Assembly (NCBI GenBank): GCA_902729315.2
Contig: LR746271.1
Coordinates: 5,352,001 to 5,416,000 of the forward strand
DNA from: Spirodela intermedia
Lineage: Eukaryota > Streptophyta > Magnoliopsida > Alismatales > Araceae
Length of the DNA stretch: 64,000 bases
Reading direction: 5' to 3'
Part shown: in pieces, positions 37,834 through 49,820 of the stretch
Position numbering within the stretch: the first letter of the stretch is position 1
Layout: every line of letters starts with the position of its first letter
Position numbers and translations under genes: made by a program
Notes under the pieces: generated by a model
What the model was told of the DNA's origin: nothing
What the model saw: only the letters and a program-made list of their open reading frames with translations
Databases searched by the model: none

Positions 37834-40800
37834 ATGGAGAAGTATCGTGGGGCGGAAGAAGATCGAGCCAGGGCGCTGCAGCGGGTGACGAAGCTGTCCC
37901 TCCACCTGGTGGAGCCCGGCGCCGCCGGAGCGGCGGCGGAGCGGCGGCAGGTGGTGGCGGAGCCGTGCGCCATGGCGTTGAGGGCGCCGGCGGCGGGGAA
38001 ATTTGAGGGGCTGACGTCGTACATGCGAGAGAAGCACTGGGACCTGCAGGAGAAGGTTCTGGAGTTCTTCAACTCCAGGCCGGACCTCCAGACACCTGTG
38101 GAGATATCCATGGCGGAGCACCGGGAGCTGTGCATGCGCCAGCTCCGGGCGCTCGTCCAGGAGGCGAATATCCGGCCGTTCCGCCTTATGTTGGAGGATC
38201 CAGGGAAGTATTTCGCCGTCACGCGGGCGATTGGGAGCGTCGACATGTCACTGGGGATCAAGATGGGGGTCCAGTACAGGTTTGATCGATAATCCTCCCC
38301 CTCCTTAACCTTCTTCCTTCATTTTCTGCAAACCTCTTGTGTGCGCTTTGATCCGTCGATTGCTGCGATCTATTGAGGTGCGATTGTTGTCTCTGATTGT
38401 TTTCACTGAGAATTTTCTTCGTTGATTGCTCCCAATTGTCCTCGAATTTCCGTCCCATGTTTCTTCTTGGTCGGCTGCCTATTTGCCCCCCTTCTTTGAA
38501 TGAAATTGGGAAAGGAGAGAGGGATACGATCGCTCGTTTCATCCAACCTCTCTGCCTGGGGATCCGCTTTTCCCCTTGTTTCATCGCCTGTTCTCTGCCG
38601 TTCCCAATGCCGGTTAGTCCATATATATGACAGAAAGATGGTGGAGCGAATCATTTCGTGCTCCAGATCTTCCTCCCATTAGCTAATCTGCAAGGTCGCG
38701 TTAGAACAGCAATCGGAATCCAGTTGAGGATTTAATAAGCCTGATTGATGTTGGAGCCTTGCCTGACCTTCCAAACCCTAACGTGGCCTGCCCGCCTTCC
38801 TCCGTTCCCATTCGATGAACCCCCCCGTGGTCGTACCTTCCAATAGAATCAAGCGTTCTGGAGTTGTTATCCTCGCGAATCTGATCAAACCGACCTTTCT
38901 CGGAGTCGTTAAGGGAATTTGCGCAGAACCGAGGCCATTGACCGGGTCCCACCCCCCGCCCAATACTCACCGGATAAAGTCCATCTTGTTCCTACCACAA
39001 GTCAATGGGAATAGGGTCGGTGTTGCTTGAGAATGAAGGTAATTCAACAGGAATGGGTTCTTCTTACAAGAGATTCAATGGACAAAATCTTCATTCTCCG
39101 CTGAATCGTTCCATAAGCAATTAGATTTGGAGTCAACGACTGCCTGTGAAGATGAAGCTTTTGGTATTCTTTTGGGAACTTGCCGCTGCCGGAAGCGCAC
39201 GCTTGTGGGATGAACAAGGAGGGGTAAAACCCTCCTCCTCAGATGCATATTAGGTCAGAGAAAGGATGACGAGCGCTGCGGTCTCAAGGGGTAGACGTTG
39301 ACTTGTTGGAACAGCAAGGAGATGGGAAACAGTTCATTGATGTTCCATTAATGTGACTGATGAAACGATCAAACTGATTGCCTTCACATGACTGTTCTTC
39401 GATGTGGTCTTATCTTTCTATATTTGGTATTTTCCTACTGGTGGTGGTGGTGCTGCCCCTGCTAGAAGCTAACATATACCGTTTTTATTTTTTTTCTCAG
39501 CCTCTGGGGAGGTTCGGTGATTAACCTGGGGACGCAGAAACACAGAGACAGGTTCTTGGACGGGATCGACAACCTGGACTACCCTGGCTGCTTCGCCATG
39601 ACAGAGCTCCACCATGGTGAGCTCCCCTCCCTCGTCCTCGTCCTGCGACTTGGCCACCTTCGCGAATTGGTGGTGATGGCGGTGGGTTTCAACAGGGTCC
39701 AACGTGCAAGGGCTCCAGACGACGGCGACCTTCGACCCGGCGGCCGACGAGTTCGTCATCAACACCCCCAACGACGGCGCCATCAAGTGGTGGATCGGCA
39801 ACGCGGCGCTCCACGGGAAGTTCGCCACCGTCTTCGCCAGGCTGCTCCTCCCCTCCTCCGCCGGGCACGGCGGCCCCGCCGACATGGGCATCCACGCCTT
39901 CATCGTCCCCATCAGGGACCTGGCGACACACCGGTCCCTCCCCGGGGTGGAAATCCGCGACTGCGGCCATAAGGTGGGGCTCAACGGCGTGGACAACGGA
40001 GCTCTCAAGTTCTCCGGCGTGAGGATCCCCCGCGACAACCTGCTCAACCGCTTCGGCGACGTCTCCAGCGACGGCAAGTACTCCAGCTCCCTCCCCACCG
40101 CTGGCAAGCGCTTCGCCGCTACCCTGGGGGAGCTTGTGGGGGGGCGGGTGGGCCTGGCCTACTCCTCTGTGAACGTCCTCAAGCTCGGCGCCACCATCGC
40201 CGTCAGATACTCCCTCCTCCGGCAGCAGTTCGGGCCGCCAAACCAGCCCGAAGTCTGCATCTTGGACTACCAGTCACAGCAGCAGAAGCTCATGCCCATG
40301 GTGGCCTCCGCCTACGCCTTTCACTTCGCCACCCTCTTCATGGTGGACAGGTACTCGGAGATGAAGAAGACCCACGACGAGGAGATCGTCGCCGACGTCC
40401 ACGCCCTCTCCGCCGGCCTCAAGTCCTACATCACCTCCTACACCGCCAAGTCCCTGAGCGTCTGCCGGGAGGCCTGCGGCGGCCATGGCTACGCCGCCGT
40501 CAACCGCTTCGGCTCCCTGAGGAACGACCACGACATCTTCCAGACCTTCGAGGGCGACAACACCGTCCTCCTCCAGCAGGTGAGTCAGAGCTTCTTCTTC
40601 GTCTTCGTGCTTCTTGCTTCTCTATGCCGCTGAGATTCGCCGGTTGCTTATTTCGCCGCCGTTGCAGGTGGCCGGAGACCTCCTGAAGCAGTACCAGGAG
40701 AAGTTCAAGGGGACGGCGCTCGCTGTCACCTGGAACTACCTGAGGGACTCCATGGCCACCTACCTCTCCCAGCCCAACCCCATCACCTCCCGCTGGGAGG

Positions 40801-41412
40801 GAGAGGACCATCTCAGGAACCCTAAGTTCCAGCTTGACGCCTTCAGGGTAAGCACCTCCTCCTCCTCCTCCATCTCTCTTCTCCTTCTAGGGTTTCTTCT
40901 TCTGCTTGAAGCAAGGCCTCTGTCATCTGCAGTATCGGACATCGCGGCTGCTGCAGACTGCCGCCATGCGCCTGCGCAAGCACAGCAAGACGCTGGGGAG
41001 CTTTGGCGCCTGGAACAGATGCCTCAACCACCTACTGACCCTCGCCGAGTCCCACATCGAGTCCGTCATCCTCGAGAAGTTCATCGAGGCCGTTGACAAG
41101 TAAGAAGAAGTACCTCCATCTCGGAGACGGTCAACTATCCGTTGACTATTATTCATATTCAAAACATCCATCCCGCCATTTATAGCCGTTTAATCTTTGA
41201 TCATATGCTTGAAATTGTTACTATAAATAGCGTTTCGTGCTGTTACTTATTGGATTAATTTCGGTGCCACAGCTGCCCGAACCGGAAAACCCGGGAGGTG
41301 CTGAAGCTGGTCTGCGACCTGTACGCCCTCGACAGGATCTGGAACGACATCGGGACTTACCGGAACGTTGACTACGTCGCCCCCAACAAGGCCAAGGTAC
41401 ACCCCCACCGCC

Positions 41413-41448
<36 letters not shown>

Positions 41449-41714
41449 CGTTGACCCACCACCGTCAGCCTCTCTCTCTCTCTCTGTTGACGAAACCCAC
41501 TGAAACGCAGGCCATCCAAAAGCTGAGGGACTATCTCTGCTTCCAAGTGCGGGGCGTCGCCGGCCAGCTCATCAACGCCTTTGGCATCCCGCCGGAGGCA
41601 ACGAGGGCGCCCATCGCCATGCAGTCGGACGCCTACTCCAGCTACACCCGCCAGGTGGGCTTCCAGGAGTACATTCCCGCCGCCGGCGCCGCCGGCCTCT
41701 TCGATTCCGACTAG
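37834..41714 (+). CDS. ACX2: acyl-coenzyme A oxidase 2, peroxisomal, 7 exons, 706 aa
   Basis: A flavoprotein that performs the first step of peroxisomal beta-oxidation, turning long-chain acyl-CoA into trans-2-enoyl-CoA and H2O2. Exons: 37834-38279, 39501-39616, 39696-40579, 40668-40847, 40933-41099, 41273-41396, 41511-41714. Phases are consistent over 2121 nt. Residues 17-25 (RVTKLSLHL) fit the PTS2 consensus R(L/V/I)x5HL. The core matches ACX2 very closely: [81 protein letters not shown] and [16 protein letters not shown]. The C-terminal domain ([20 protein letters not shown] to [19 protein letters not shown]) is complete. There is no C-terminal PTS1, as expected for a PTS2 enzyme. Close to the 692 residues I recall for Arabidopsis ACX2. 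Convergent with the DUF632 gene 298 bp downstream. Confidence 0.97.
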
Positions 41715-42011
41715 CGGCGGCGACTTGCCCGGCGGAGCTCTAATAACGGCGGAGCCCTAATTCTTGTTGCGCTCGGAGTTCTTCCAGGAGGAAGAAGACG
41801 CTGTTGTTTCTTCTTCTTCTTCTTGTATGTTACACATATGTTATATGGCTATTCATCTCTGAAGAGTTCATTGGAAGGAACTAGAGAGAGAGAGAGAGAC
41901 GATTTCAATGAGATCCCTCGACCAGAGGCGATGTTGTACAAGTCAGGTCAGAAAGAGAAAGCAGCGAGGATTTCATGGCATGACATGTACAAGTCAGGGT
42001 AGCGAGAGAGG

Positions 42012-42973
42012 TCATGTCCTGGTGCGGCAGCTGGCGTAGGCCGCCCGAGCGATCTCGGCTGTTCGAGTGATGTCCTCGTAGGCCTTGAGGGAGGCCTCGG
42101 AGAACTTGGTCAGGCGATCAAAGAGCCTCGCCAGGCCCATCTGTAGAAGACGATGATGATGAGGATGATCCACGAGGTCCTCTTGCTCGCACTGCTGCTC
42201 GCCGGCGAGGAGGAGCCGGCCGCCGTGCTCCGCCGCCTCAGAGCATACCGCCGGCAGCTTCTTCTTCTTCTTTTTCTCTTCCTCGTCCGCCTCCTCTTCC
42301 CGGCGGCACCAACCGGCCAGGTCCGCTGCCAGGGCTGCGACGGCGGCGGAGAGCTCGCCAGCCGGGAGGGACGTCGCCGCCGCGAGCCAGTCGCGGCAGA
42401 GGACGAAAATGGGCGGCGCGAGAGCCCGCCGCGGGGAGAACGCCGCCGCACGACGGCCCCTCACCGGGCCCCGTGGCGGCGGCGCCACCACCGCGCTGTG
42501 GAGCCAGGCGGCGAGGGTCTCCGCGTAGGCCCTCTGCGCAGCCGTCCAGCCCTCAAAGCTCGCCCCGAAGAACTCCATCTCCCTCCACAGGTGCCCCATC
42601 GCCTCCCGCCGCCCCCCCCCTGCCGCCGCCGCCGCCCCCTCCGCCTTTGCATGGTAGGCCAGCGAGATAGTGATGAACTGCGCGTGGTGGCATTCCAGCA
42701 TCGCTTTCCACATCCGACCCAACCTGCAAATTTCCAGAGAGACACGATCAGAGGAGAGAGACTAAGAGAGAGAGAGAGAGAGAGAGAAGGGAGCTTATCA
42801 AATACTCAGAAAGAGAGAAGATCAGAGCAGAGAGAGATTAAGAGAGGAGAGTTTATCAAATACCCAGAAAGAGAGAAGATCAGAGAAGATCAGAAGAGAA
42901 AGATCGAGAGACGGAGGGAGAGAGGGAGAGACAGACAGAGAGAGAGAGGGAGAGACAGAGAGAGAGAGAGAGT

Positions 42974-43016
<43 letters not shown>

Positions 43017-44418
43017 TTTAGTTTACCCTTGGATGAGCTCCATGAGCTGGGGGAGTAGCTCTTGGTCGCGGAGGGCCTCGACCCTGCTGGAGATGGAATC
43101 CACGGCGTTGATGGCGACCCTCACCTGGGAGTGCAGGTCCCTGGCGGCGGCGCGCGCCCTGTCCACCGCCCGGCCGTTCAGCTCCCTCGCCGACCGCTCC
43201 CGCACCTCGCAGCATCTCCGATCGTACTGTCTCCTGATCGACTCGCTCGCCTTCATCCCCCCCACCCCCCCAAAAAACAAAAATCATATTTTTCATTGGT
43301 AAATCACAAATCTTTGACCAAAAAAAGGGTTTTCTTATAAAAATGCATACCTTGACCTCCTCGTAGAGCTTCCGCTCCCAAGCATATAATCTCTCCATGG
43401 TGGAGGAATGGCTGCCGGAGATCATGCAGAACTCCTCCGCGAAGTCGCCGCCGCCGTCCCAGAGATCGGGTCTCGCCGCCGCCGCTGCCGCCGTGAGGGT
43501 TTTCTTGGAGGATGAGGACGCCGACGAGGCCGATCTGTTCCACGTGATGACCTTCGCCAGGCGCTGCGTCGGTGCTGTACGGACGGATTTCAGAGGAGGA
43601 ATTCACATTCAGACGGAGAGAATTGAGGCCAACGATCGTCGTCTTCCTCGCGGAGATCGAGCTCGCAAGGTCAACGCATTACAGGGGAAGAATCTGACCC
43701 TTCTTGCAGCAGGATATTTGCAGGGCCGAGAGGAAACCAGGGGGAGATGAACCACCGACGCCGCCGTCGCCGCCGCCACCTGCGTGGACGAGAATCAGTC
43801 TGATTTCTTGAAGCAATCAGCTCAGATTGTTGGGGGGGGATGAGAATCCGACGGGTGGAATTTACCCTTCATGGCGGCGCCGCCGAGCTTGATCTTCGTC
43901 GCCTCCAGCATCCTGGTGATCTCGCCGCCGCAGTCGGCGGCCCTGAGGAAGCGGCCCTCGATCTCCTTCATGCCGGAGAGGAACTCCTTGGCGCGGTGGG
44001 TGATGAACTCGGATGGGTCTTCCCTCTCCGGCTCCGCTGCCGCAGCCGCCGTCACTGCTTCCCCGCCGCCGTCGAAGAAGTCCCAGTTGGGTCCGCCGCC
44101 CGGAGACGGCGGGGCCGCCGCCGCCGGCGAGCTGCCGGCGGCGACGGCGCGGGAGGGAGAAGGAGAGGCGAAAGAGGAGTGAGAAGGGGAATCGTCTGGT
44201 TCGTCGGTGGAGAAGGAGAGAGAGGAGTCGGTGGAGAGCTCCGCCTCTGCAAATCGCCGAAGGGCGATCCCGAGGCTGCGGAGGGACTGGATGTAGGAGA
44301 GGTGGGCCGCAGAGAGGGAGTATCTCAGGTCGACGGCCTGCCGGATTAGGCGCATCCGCTCTCTGCAGAGAACCAGAGCTTCCTTGTCGTCGCCGGACTT
44401 GGAGGTGGCGCCGCCCAT
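42012..44418 (-). CDS. DUF630/DUF632 protein (NRG2/APSR1-like), 5 exons, 597 aa
   Basis: Exons on the minus strand: 44418-43866, 43779-43699, 43574-43351, 43250-43027, 42723-42012, in consistent phase (1794 nt). The N-terminal DUF630 region begins MGGATSKSGDDKEALVLCRE and continues with RQAVDLRYSLSAAHLSYIQSL. DUF632 runs from APTQRLAKVITWNRS through STMERLYAWERKLYEEVK, RVEALRDQELLPQLMELI and GRMWKAMLECHHAQFITI, and ends in KFSEASLKAYEDI. Gly2 after the chosen Met (44418) is a likely N-myristoylation site, so membrane attachment is probable; an in-frame Met 36 nt upstream would destroy it. Relatives act in nitrate signalling (NRG2) and phosphate-starvation root growth (APSR1). A role for this member is inferred only from the family. 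Intron 3 has unusual G-tracts at its acceptor. Confidence 0.92.
42900..43015. repeat. GA-rich tract in intron 4 of the DUF632 gene
   Basis: Purine repeat on the plus strand, ending in about 40 bp of pure GA, so it is CU-rich in the pre-mRNA. It starts about 10 nt after the intron 4 donor (43027) and continues as GA-rich sequence through most of the intron to about 42760. Confidence 0.9.
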
Positions 44419-46593
44419 CGCACGCCGGAGACGGACTGGTTTCACCCCGACCAATCCACCAGCAGCAGCAGAAGAAATGTTGAAACCCTATTCACAGCCC
44501 CGCCATGGACGACGACGAAGACCTAGTTTTCCCTGAGGGTTGCAAACGGGGAGGAGGAGGGAGAGGAGGAAGGTACCCGACCCGCTTCAGAGGAGCCCTC
44601 CATGGCTTCTTACAGAGGAGGAAAGAAGAGGACGCCGCCTCTTCCTTTCCATTCCCAACCCCCGCATCCGAGTTTCCACTATCCAAAACCAGAAGAGAGA
44701 GAGTATACATAGAGAGAGAGAGAGATAGTACAGATAGAGAGAGAGAGAGAGAGGGAATCTGCAACAGGGCTGGCAGCAGAAAGCAAAGGAGAGATGAAGA
44801 AAGAGAAAGAAATGCGCCCCTCGCCCCAGCTAGAGCGAGAGAGAGAGAGAGTCCTCTGTTCATCGGTTTCACTTCATACCCAGCACATACCAAAAGTTTG
44901 GATTATGGCCCTATGCATATTTCCTCACTCCTCTATACCCCTACATAATACGAAGAATAATTTTATATATACTTTCCTATCAACATTAAAATTCCACCCT
45001 TTTATTATTAAAAATTACTAGAATACTCCCGATCAGAGCCTCCACTCCTGCGAATCTAATCGACCGGCCAATGCGCCTCGCTCGTCAGAGCGCCGTCGAC
45101 AGACATCAACGGGCGTCGGCACGTGCCGCTAGTCCTAACGGGCGCTGACTCTTCCCTTCTTTCAAAAAAAGTCAAACTTTGAACGGTCGGGCCGGCCCGT
45201 GAAGAGGGAGATAGAAAGAGACGAGGGCATGTGGGTAGAGAGAGAGAGAGAGAGAGAGAGAGGAGGGCCTTGTGGGTCCCACCGAGGTACTCAATCACTA
45301 TAAAAGCTCTCTTTCTCTCTAAAAACTTATAATATAAACTGAACGACTAAAAATAAATAATTAGAAATTATTATGTAAATAATTTTAATCCCGCATTTTA
45401 CAAAAAAGTACCTGTGATTTTTTTCCTTGGCGTGAAGAACCTAGAAGAATAGTTATTATCGCCATCTTCTTTTATAGAAATCGCACGGCCAGCGGTCCCT
45501 CCTCGCGGCGGCCGATCAGATCTGACGGCCCGTACGCCGGAAGAGATTCGGCAAATCTCTCGGGATTTGACGAAACCCCTCATTTAATGAAGTTTACTAT
45601 GCATTAATTAATTAAATAAATATTTAATATTTTTGAAGGTGGGGGCTCTCGGGGACAAGAAAGCAAGGGAAATAAATAATGAGGGGTTAATACTAACTCA
45701 CTAGGTTTGGTAGGGATCCAAACGCAATACTCGTATGTTCCGTCCGGAGATTAATTAACATTTTTCTCCTCCCAAGTGAAAACAAAATATTTCAGTTTTT
45801 TCGCTTTTATTTTCGACGAATAATTATAGGCTTTATGGATAATAAATAATAATTCACTGTCACTAAAAAGCCGCCCCTACCTTCTCCTCCCAGGCTGCCA
45901 CGTGGTTGATGGCAGGATGATCTTCACAGTGCCAGAACCAATATGAGAGAGAAGAGAGGTGGAAAGAGAGATAAGAGAGATGAAGAGAGAGAGGGAGAGA
46001 GATATGAAGAGAGAGAGAGAGAGAAAGAGAGATGAAGAGAGAGGGAGAGAGATGAAGAGAGAGGGAGAGAGATATGAAGAGAGAGGGAGAGAGATATGAA
46101 GAGAGAGAGAGAAAGAGATGAAGAGAGAGAGGGAGAGAGATAGGAAGAGAGATAGGAGGAGAGAGAGAGAGAGAGAGAAAGAGAGATGAAGAGAAAGAAG
46201 GAGAGAGAGAGAGAGAGAGAAGAGTGATGAAGAGAGAGAGGGAGAGAGATAGGAGGAGAGAGAGAGAGAGAGAAAGAGAGATGAAGAGAAAGAAGGAGAG
46301 AGAGAGAGAGATAAGGAGAGAGAGAGAGGACGCCACTGCTCCGGAAGAGGAGGGAAGTCCAGCGCAGGAGGGTCCCAAATAGGCAAGATCTGGTGATCCA
46401 GCGTAGATTGCGATTGCTCTCCGTGGTCAGTTGCCGCCCTTCCTTTCCTCTGATCCCTCCCGCCGCCTCTCTCTGCAACACCTCCTCGCCAGAATTCGAG
46501 CTGGTTACGGCGATCACCCGGAAGAGAAAACGCAAACCTCCCATCGCCGCCGCCGCCGTCAAGAACGACCTCCCCTCGAATCTCCTCGGATGA
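44419..46593. other. divergent intergenic region (DUF632 / 5-phosphatase)
   Basis: Contains GA tracts near 44700-44755 and 45237-45262, AT-rich sequence at 44940-45060 and 45300-45850, and a nearly 400-bp purine tract (45943-46330). No gene; the long Ser-Leu ORFs on the minus strand are products of the GA tract. Confidence 0.6.
45943..46330. repeat. long purine-only (GA)n-based repeat
   Basis: About 390 bp almost entirely of A and G on the plus strand, made of (GA)n broken by 'tatgaaga', 'atgaagaga' and 'taggagg' interruptions that recur with a loose period of about 22-26 bp. It lies about 265 bp upstream of the putative 5-phosphatase start. Confidence 0.9.
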
Positions 46594-49496
46594 ATGTCGT
46601 CCACTTCTCCGACGAGCGGCGGAGAGCGCCACCGGCGGACCGGAACCAAGGTGCCCACCTCGCCGGCGAACTCCCTCAGCCACAGCTACGATAAGAAGAA
46701 GAAGAACAAGAAGAAGGTGAGCCAGAACCATCCACGAAGATCTACACTCGGAAATGATGGAGTCACATCTCTCACTCATCTTCGTCGTGCGTAATTCGCC
46801 TCGATGATCTTACTTCTTAGCAATCCTCAATCATCTGGGTTATTCGATGGCTGTGTTCTAGGACTGGGGAGGAGTATTCCTGGTAGGAGGGCAGCTCTCG
46901 TTCGCGGATCAGACTTGGGGAAACCGCAAGCGGCGGGTAGAGCTAAAGATCCCATTTTTGGTGCAATCAGTGGGTGTTTTGGAGCAAGATCATATGATCA
47001 TATGAACATATTAAGCTCTCAATTATCCATCACAGAGGCGCTCTTGCTCGAGGATTGATCGTCTGCGTCTGCCCATTTGTGAGAGATCGATCAATGTGTG
47101 AGATCGTCCGATCAGAAGACGTCCGGTGCGCTACCTTTAGAGATCTCTCATCGTTCACTTCTTCTTCTTCTTCTTCTTCTTCACTACTCTGGTTTCCTCC
47201 CTCTTTGTTAACCTGAAAAAGGATATTCGTGGCGACGTGGAATGTGGGGGGCAGGGCTCCACACGGGAGGCTTAACCTGGAGGACTTGCTAAAAGTGGAA
47301 GGTCCCTTGGACATCTATGTTCTAGGGTAAGACCGATTTTACTCACGGGTTTCTTCATGACCTGTCTCTCATCAAGAAAATATTCGAGTTTGATTCTCCC
47401 TCCAGAAGTCGACGTTAAATTGGGGTCTTATCTCTGATTCCACGAAGAAACAATTATTATTCAATCTATGCTCATCTTTACTTCTCTCTCTCTCTCTGTC
47501 TCTTCGTCTGTCTCTCTGTCTCTCTCTGTCTCTCTGTCTGTCTCTCTGTCTGTCTCTCTGTCTCTCTCTCTGTCTGCCTGTCTGTCTCTGTCTCTGTCTC
47601 TGTCTCTCTCGCCCAGGTTTCAGGAGATCGTCCCGCTGAACGCCGGGAACGTGCTGGTGGTGGAAGACAACGAACCCGCTGCCCGGTGGCTCTCCCTCAT
47701 CGGCCGGGCGCTCAACAGCGCGGCCGACCCGGCCGGTTCCTCTGGCGGCGGCGCGGCGTCGGAGGAGAGGCCCTCTGGCGGCCACCTCTTCTTCCAGAGG
47801 CCCTCCCTCAAGCTCCTCAGCAGGAGCTACCGCGCAGACGGCGCGCTTCTCAAGGCCTGCAACTGCCGGAGAGGAGTGAGGGAGCTGGGGGAGCTCATCG
47901 GCATAGCGGAGGACGACGACGATGACTCCGGCGGAGACTCGCCGGAGCCACCGTGGCGGCGCCACCAGGCGGCCTACCGCCTCATCTCAAGCAAGCAGAT
48001 GGTCGGCATCTTCCTCTCCGTCTGGGTCCGGCGGGAGCTCCTCCCATACGTCGGCCATCTCCGGTCCGCTACCGTCGGCAGAGGCATCATGGGCCGCCTC
48101 GGGAACAAGGTCTGTCTGTCTCTTTGTGTCTCTTTAGATGAGGATTTTAGAAAATGAATTTCCTTTTTTGGATAAAAGCTGCTCATAACAAATGTTTCTT
48201 TTTGGGATTGTGGGTCCTCTCTCTCTCTCTCTCTCTCTGTCTCACTCTAGACGAGGATATTGAAATTTCAATTTTCCTTTTTGTGGGTAAAATCTGCTCA
48301 TAACAATCGTTTCTTTGGGGATTATGGGTCCTCTCTCTCTCTCTCTCTCTAGATGAGGACTTTGGAAGATGAATTTTCCTTTAGTGGGTAAATCGTAGCA
48401 ATCGTATGTTTGGAAATGTGGCCGCTCTCTCTCTCTCTCACCATCGTCGTCAACCTGGCGCCCATTAAAGCTCACCCTACTCGCAGGGGTGCATCGCCAT
48501 AAGCATGTCGGTGCACCAGACGAGCTTCTGCTTCGTCTGCAGCCACCTGGCCTCCGGCGAGAAGGAGGGGGACGAGCTCAGGAGGAACCTGGACGTTGCA
48601 GAGATCCTCAAGAACACCCAGTTCCCCAGAGTCTGCAAGTCCCCTCTGAAAATGATTCCCGAGAGAATCCTTCAACACGAGTACATCCCTCTCTCTCATC
48701 CTCCATCTATATATATCTCTTCTCTGACCAAACCCTTCTCTCTCTCTCTCTCTCTCCTCTTTCTCTCTCTTCCTAGCCGGGTGATATGGTTCGGGGATCT
48801 GAACTACCGCGTAGCGCTGAGCTACGCCGAGACGAAGACGCTCTTAGAGGAGAACGACTGGGATGCTCTTCTCCAGAAGGACCAGGTACTCAATCAATCC
48901 ATCCAGCCATCCATGGAGAGTTTTTTTTCTTTTTCTTTCCAAAAATATCATTTTTTTCTCAAGAACATTCATCGTCACTAGGCCATAAGAAGCTCATCGT
49001 GATCTCTCTGTTGGTGGTGATGGTAGCTTGTGATGGAGAAGGAGGCTGGGAGGGTGTTCAGAGGCTGGAATGAAGGGAAGATCCACTTCGCCCCTACCTA
49101 TAAGTACACCCACAACTCGGACAGCTATGCCGGAGAGACCGTCAGCTCCAAGAAGAAGCGAAGAACTCCGGCATGGTGAACTCCCCTCCACCCCCCCCAT
49201 CTGGTCAAACGCTCACAGCACTTCTCTTAATCTCTGTCTGTGTCTCTCTTGGGAGCAGGTGCGATCGGATTCTATGGCACGGAAAGGGTATAGAGCAGCT
49301 GGCGTACATCAGGGGGGAGTCGAGGTTCTCCGACCACCGGCCGGTGTGTGGGGTGTTCTTGGCGGAGGTGGAGGAGACAAAGGCCGACGGCGGCCGCTAC
49401 CAGAGGAGACAGTCCGACGGTGGCGCCGTCGAGGAATTGGATGGACGCGTGCCCCATGGGCATGGTTTCTACTACCAGAAGATTCAGTGGAGTTGA
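46594..49496 (+). CDS. type I inositol polyphosphate 5-phosphatase, 8 exons, about 490 aa
   Basis: Removes the 5-phosphate of soluble inositol phosphates or phosphoinositides. Exons: 46594-46716, 47036-47097, 47222-47326, 47617-48109, 48487-48680, 48777-48885, 49027-49175, 49259-49496. Phases are consistent (1473 nt). Exons 3-8 are certain: [133 protein letters not shown] and [14 protein letters not shown]. The two signature motifs, WxGDLNYR and (P)AWCDRIL, are intact. Exons 1-2 (a short Ser/Lys-rich N-terminus) rest on splice signals and phase only, so the true start may differ; the usual WPSIV-type N-terminus is absent. The (TCTG)n-rich intron 3 runs up to its acceptor. The family includes CVP2- and BST1-like enzymes; the paralogue is undecided. 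Confidence 0.9.
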
Positions 49497-49820
49497 GGAG
49501 GGCATTTCTAGAGCCTAGCTACTCTCTGTTCTGCGGACGATCCGATTTTCTCGGAAGATATGGGGGGAAGGAGGGATTGGAAGCAGGGAGGATCTTCACA
49601 TCGACAGTGCTTAGAATCAAACCGACTTGATCACATCAACATATAAGGAGTTCGACAGAAAATCCGATCGACAGCTCAGTCTGCTGAGGACCAGAAGATA
49701 TTGCCAGAAATTCAGAAATATTTCAACAATCGGATCGCGGAGAGTAGTACCTCTTGATCGGGGAGTACGTATAGATATGATATCTGATGGATAGCCATGG
49801 GAGGCGGCTGGCTTGCTTGC

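Noticed and set aside
42153-43058. 301-codon plus-strand ORF
   Set aside because: Antisense shadow of DUF632 exon 5 and the GA-rich intron 4.
45863-46779. Three long overlapping minus-strand ORFs (171-300 codons)
   Set aside because: They are almost entirely Ser-Leu repeats produced by the GA tract; no family-like segment and no codon bias.
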